Assembly (NCBI GenBank): GCA_022266195.1
Contig: WHVY01000003.1
Span: 7,688,001-7,752,000, forward strand
Length of the DNA: 64,000 nt
Origin: Tetranychus cinnabarinus
Lineage: Eukaryota; Arthropoda; Arachnida; Trombidiformes; Tetranychidae
Direction: 5' to 3'
In this document: one piece after another, positions 61,862 to 64,000 of the stretch
How the letters are laid out: each line of letters starts with the position of its first letter
How positions within the stretch are numbered: position 1 is the first letter of the stretch
Notes under the pieces: generated by a model
Database searches by the model: none
Seen by the model: the letters and a program-made list of their open reading frames with translations, nothing else
What the model was told of the DNA's origin: nothing
Translations under genes and position numbers: made by a program

Positions 61862-63689
61862 ATGACTTTGATTCAGGTTGAATCAAATGACCGTACAATA
61901 GGATATCATCACAACGGTAAGTCAACAATTCATTTTCATTCAACTCTCTAAATTTAATGTCAAGTCCGACTCCAATCTACAAAGGTTTGTAAAACTGTTA
62001 ACATTTACATTATAAATTCAACTATTAATTTACAGTTAATTTGACCTGTGTTGATTAAGATTCCTAATTTTGTTATTGTAAGCCTTTACGTTTATCTCGT
62101 ATCAACTTTGATTATACCAATGGATTCACTTTTTGGGTTTTTGGGTTCAATTGAAATAGTAAAATTGGGTTCTTTGGGAAAATTTTAATCTTACCTTTTT
62201 GGACTTGATTTTGTTTCAATTAATATTTTCATTTAAATTTTTCTTGTTTCAGAATCTCAAGTTAAAGATCGACCTTTCGTAAGCTTTGTCCTTCTTTCAC
62301 TTTCCATTTTCCTAATTATTGCATTATTACCGTTATCACTTCTCTTCGTGGTTGAGGTAAATTTAACACAACTGCAGATATCGATTTGAACTATAAGATC
62401 AATAACAGCTTTTCTGGAAATGTTAAAAAATTAAAATTAAAAAATTTTAGACTGGTTACAAATATAAGCAATTAAAGGATAAAAAAAAGAGTAAATTTAG
62501 ATAATTAAGCGACTAATGTCTTGATTGAAACAGGAAACTTATTTAAAGTTTTACAGTTTAACATTTACCATGTTGAATCTATTGATTAAAGTTGTATTGA
62601 TCTTTGTGGTTAACCAGGGCAATTATGAGTGTATGAATACTGAATGAAGTATCATTAAGAAATAAACACAAACACTGAACTTGAAAGTAAAATAAAAATT
62701 AACTTCCATTATTGATCAAATGTCATCAATCAATTACAGATAATCAAAGAGTACGAAAGAGCAGTTGTATTCCGGTTAGGTCGACTTAAAAAAGGTGGTG
62801 TTGAAGGACCAGGGGTTCATGTACTCATTCCTTGTATTGATACACTGAGTAAAGTAGATTTGAGAACAATAACATTTGATGTTCCACCCCAAGAGGTATG
62901 TAAATAAATTATTAAACCAATTGTAATTCAAAACAATAGCCAACACACATAACCATAGAAAGCGTCAAATCAAAATTACTATTATCACAGCATTTAGCAT
63001 TATTAAGGATCAATTTATCACGACAAGAGTTGAATCAGCAAGAGTTTCTCATTACAAGATGGTTGTAGATTGATTAAAAATATAATTAGATGTAAATCTA
63101 AGTTAATTTAGATAAATTTTAACAAAATATTCAACAAAACAATTAGTAAACAGAAAAGACTCAAAGAGCACTCATAGAGCAACGCTGCCATCTCTGTTAT
63201 TGTAAAATAACTATTTATGTAACGTTACTTTTTGTTTGTTGACATTAGATGGTCATTAAGTTTATGCTAATTTAACTTTTAATAATTACCATCTATGATG
63301 TCCAAAGTATCATCAATCAAGTAATTATTATGGTCAATTATACGTCTTAATTGGCTAAGTAATTGGCTAAGTTTTCTATTCAAGTGTACATTAATTTTAA
63401 AGTATTTTGTTTTTGTTTTCTACTTTCAGATTTTAACAAGTGACTCTGTAACGGTGTCTGTTGATGCTGTTGTTTATTTCCGAATATGTAATCCTATTTT
63501 CGCTGTGACAAATGTTCAAGATTATCGTCGATCAACTCAACTATTAGCTGCTACAACTTTACGGAATGTTCTTGGTGGTAAAAGTTTGTCTCAATTGCTA
63601 AGTGAACTTGATACAATCAGTCAAATATTAAAATCAAATTTGGATACAACCACAGAATCATGGGGAGTTAAAGTTGAACGAGTTGAAAT
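61862..63689 (+). CDS. Stomatin-family membrane protein (3' part missing)
   Basis: SPFH/prohibitin-domain protein inserted into the inner leaflet by a hairpin; relatives (stomatin, MEC-2, podocin) scaffold lipid microdomains and tune ion channels. Exons 61862-61916, 62253-62356, 62740-62895 and 63430-63689 are in phase, giving 191 residues and a split codon before the window ends. A short N-terminus precedes the membrane hairpin (SFVLLSLSIFLIIALLPLSLLFVVE). The stomatin signature follows: IKEYERAVVFRLGRL, GPGVHVLIPCIDTLSKVDLRT, FDVPPQEILTSDSVTVSVDAVVYFR, QLLAATTLRNVLGGKSLSQLL, WGVKVERVE. The first exon is supported by matching phase (G|AA) and a GTAAGTC donor but is short. Which paralog it is (MEC-2-like or plain stomatin) cannot be told without the C-terminus. 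Confidence 0.92.
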
Positions 63690-64000
63690 GTAAGTCTATT
63701 TTTTTCATTAACCCTTTGTTGCTACCCTGATATTAATATTTAAAGTTGAAGCTTTAATAAGAAAAGTAAACGTAGAATTGTTTACAAATCAAATCTTGAA
63801 TCGAATCGCCATTAAACAGGAAAGCCAATTTATTTTCCTATGCAGTCTTGTTTACCGTTTACTTTTTACCGATTATTGAGAAAATCAGTGTTTACTTTTG
63901 AGCAATTCACTTTCTCCATAACTACCAAATAGTAATTGTTTTAAGACATTATGTACAAGTAAGATTGTCATAAATTGTGAAATCAAATTAATGATCTTGT
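63690..64000 (+). other. Intron of the stomatin-like gene
   Basis: Begins with GTAAGTC and runs off the window. No further exon is visible. Confidence 0.6.

Overview
The window is nuclear DNA from an animal: AT-rich, with protein genes split by GT-AG introns (often GTAAGT donors), roughly 30 percent GC by eye, TATA boxes, AATAAA signals and no bacterial features. The gene content points to an arthropod. The opsin is of the chelicerate/arthropod visual r-opsin kind, and there is a NOX4-type NADPH oxidase with an enlarged second cytosolic loop. A mite (for example a trombidiform such as a spider mite) is my best guess; this is inference, not proof.

Layout. 1-4368 (+): 3' part of a CUB-CUB-LDLa membrane protein (Neto-like), whose first visible intron carries a TTAA-flanked MITE. 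5231-22746 (-): a complete NOX4-like NADPH oxidase in 10 exons over 17.5 kb, convergent with the Neto-like gene. 22747-26552: mostly empty, with one orphan exon candidate. 26553-28231 (-): a five-exon secreted protein that is about 26 percent histidine. 29456-31776 (-): Sec61 alpha. 34346-35338 (+): cytosolic malate dehydrogenase in one coding exon. 35763-36119 (-): a small orphan secreted protein. 36480-38028 (-): PIG-A. 38989-42224 (+): SLC4A11-like transporter, divergent from PIG-A. 42861-43118: Tc1/mariner-type MITE. 43550-44748 (+): LAMP-like lysosomal membrane glycoprotein. 45763-47248 (-): MAN1/LEMD3 inner nuclear membrane protein. 50519-54458 (+): SLC17-family transporter with changed signature residues. 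55921-57234 (+): visual r-opsin. 59111-59791 (-): secreted PEBP-family protein. 61862-63689 (+): stomatin-family protein, running off the right edge.

For every multi-exon gene I joined exons by hand; splice phases agree and complete coding lengths are multiples of three (NOX 647 aa, Sec61 476, PIG-A 431, SLC4A11-like 769, LAMP 241, MAN1 467, SLC17 544, opsin 400, His-rich 266).

The genes do not form a pathway or cluster; they are an ordinary mixed neighbourhood of secretory-pathway, transport, signalling and sensory genes. The most unusual content is the NOX (loop insertion, and Ser in place of the Cys of the C-terminal CGP motif), the histidine-rich secreted protein, the SLC17 protein that lacks conserved Arg and Glu positions, and two non-autonomous DNA transposons. 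I saw no CRISPR array, rRNA, tRNA or viral element.
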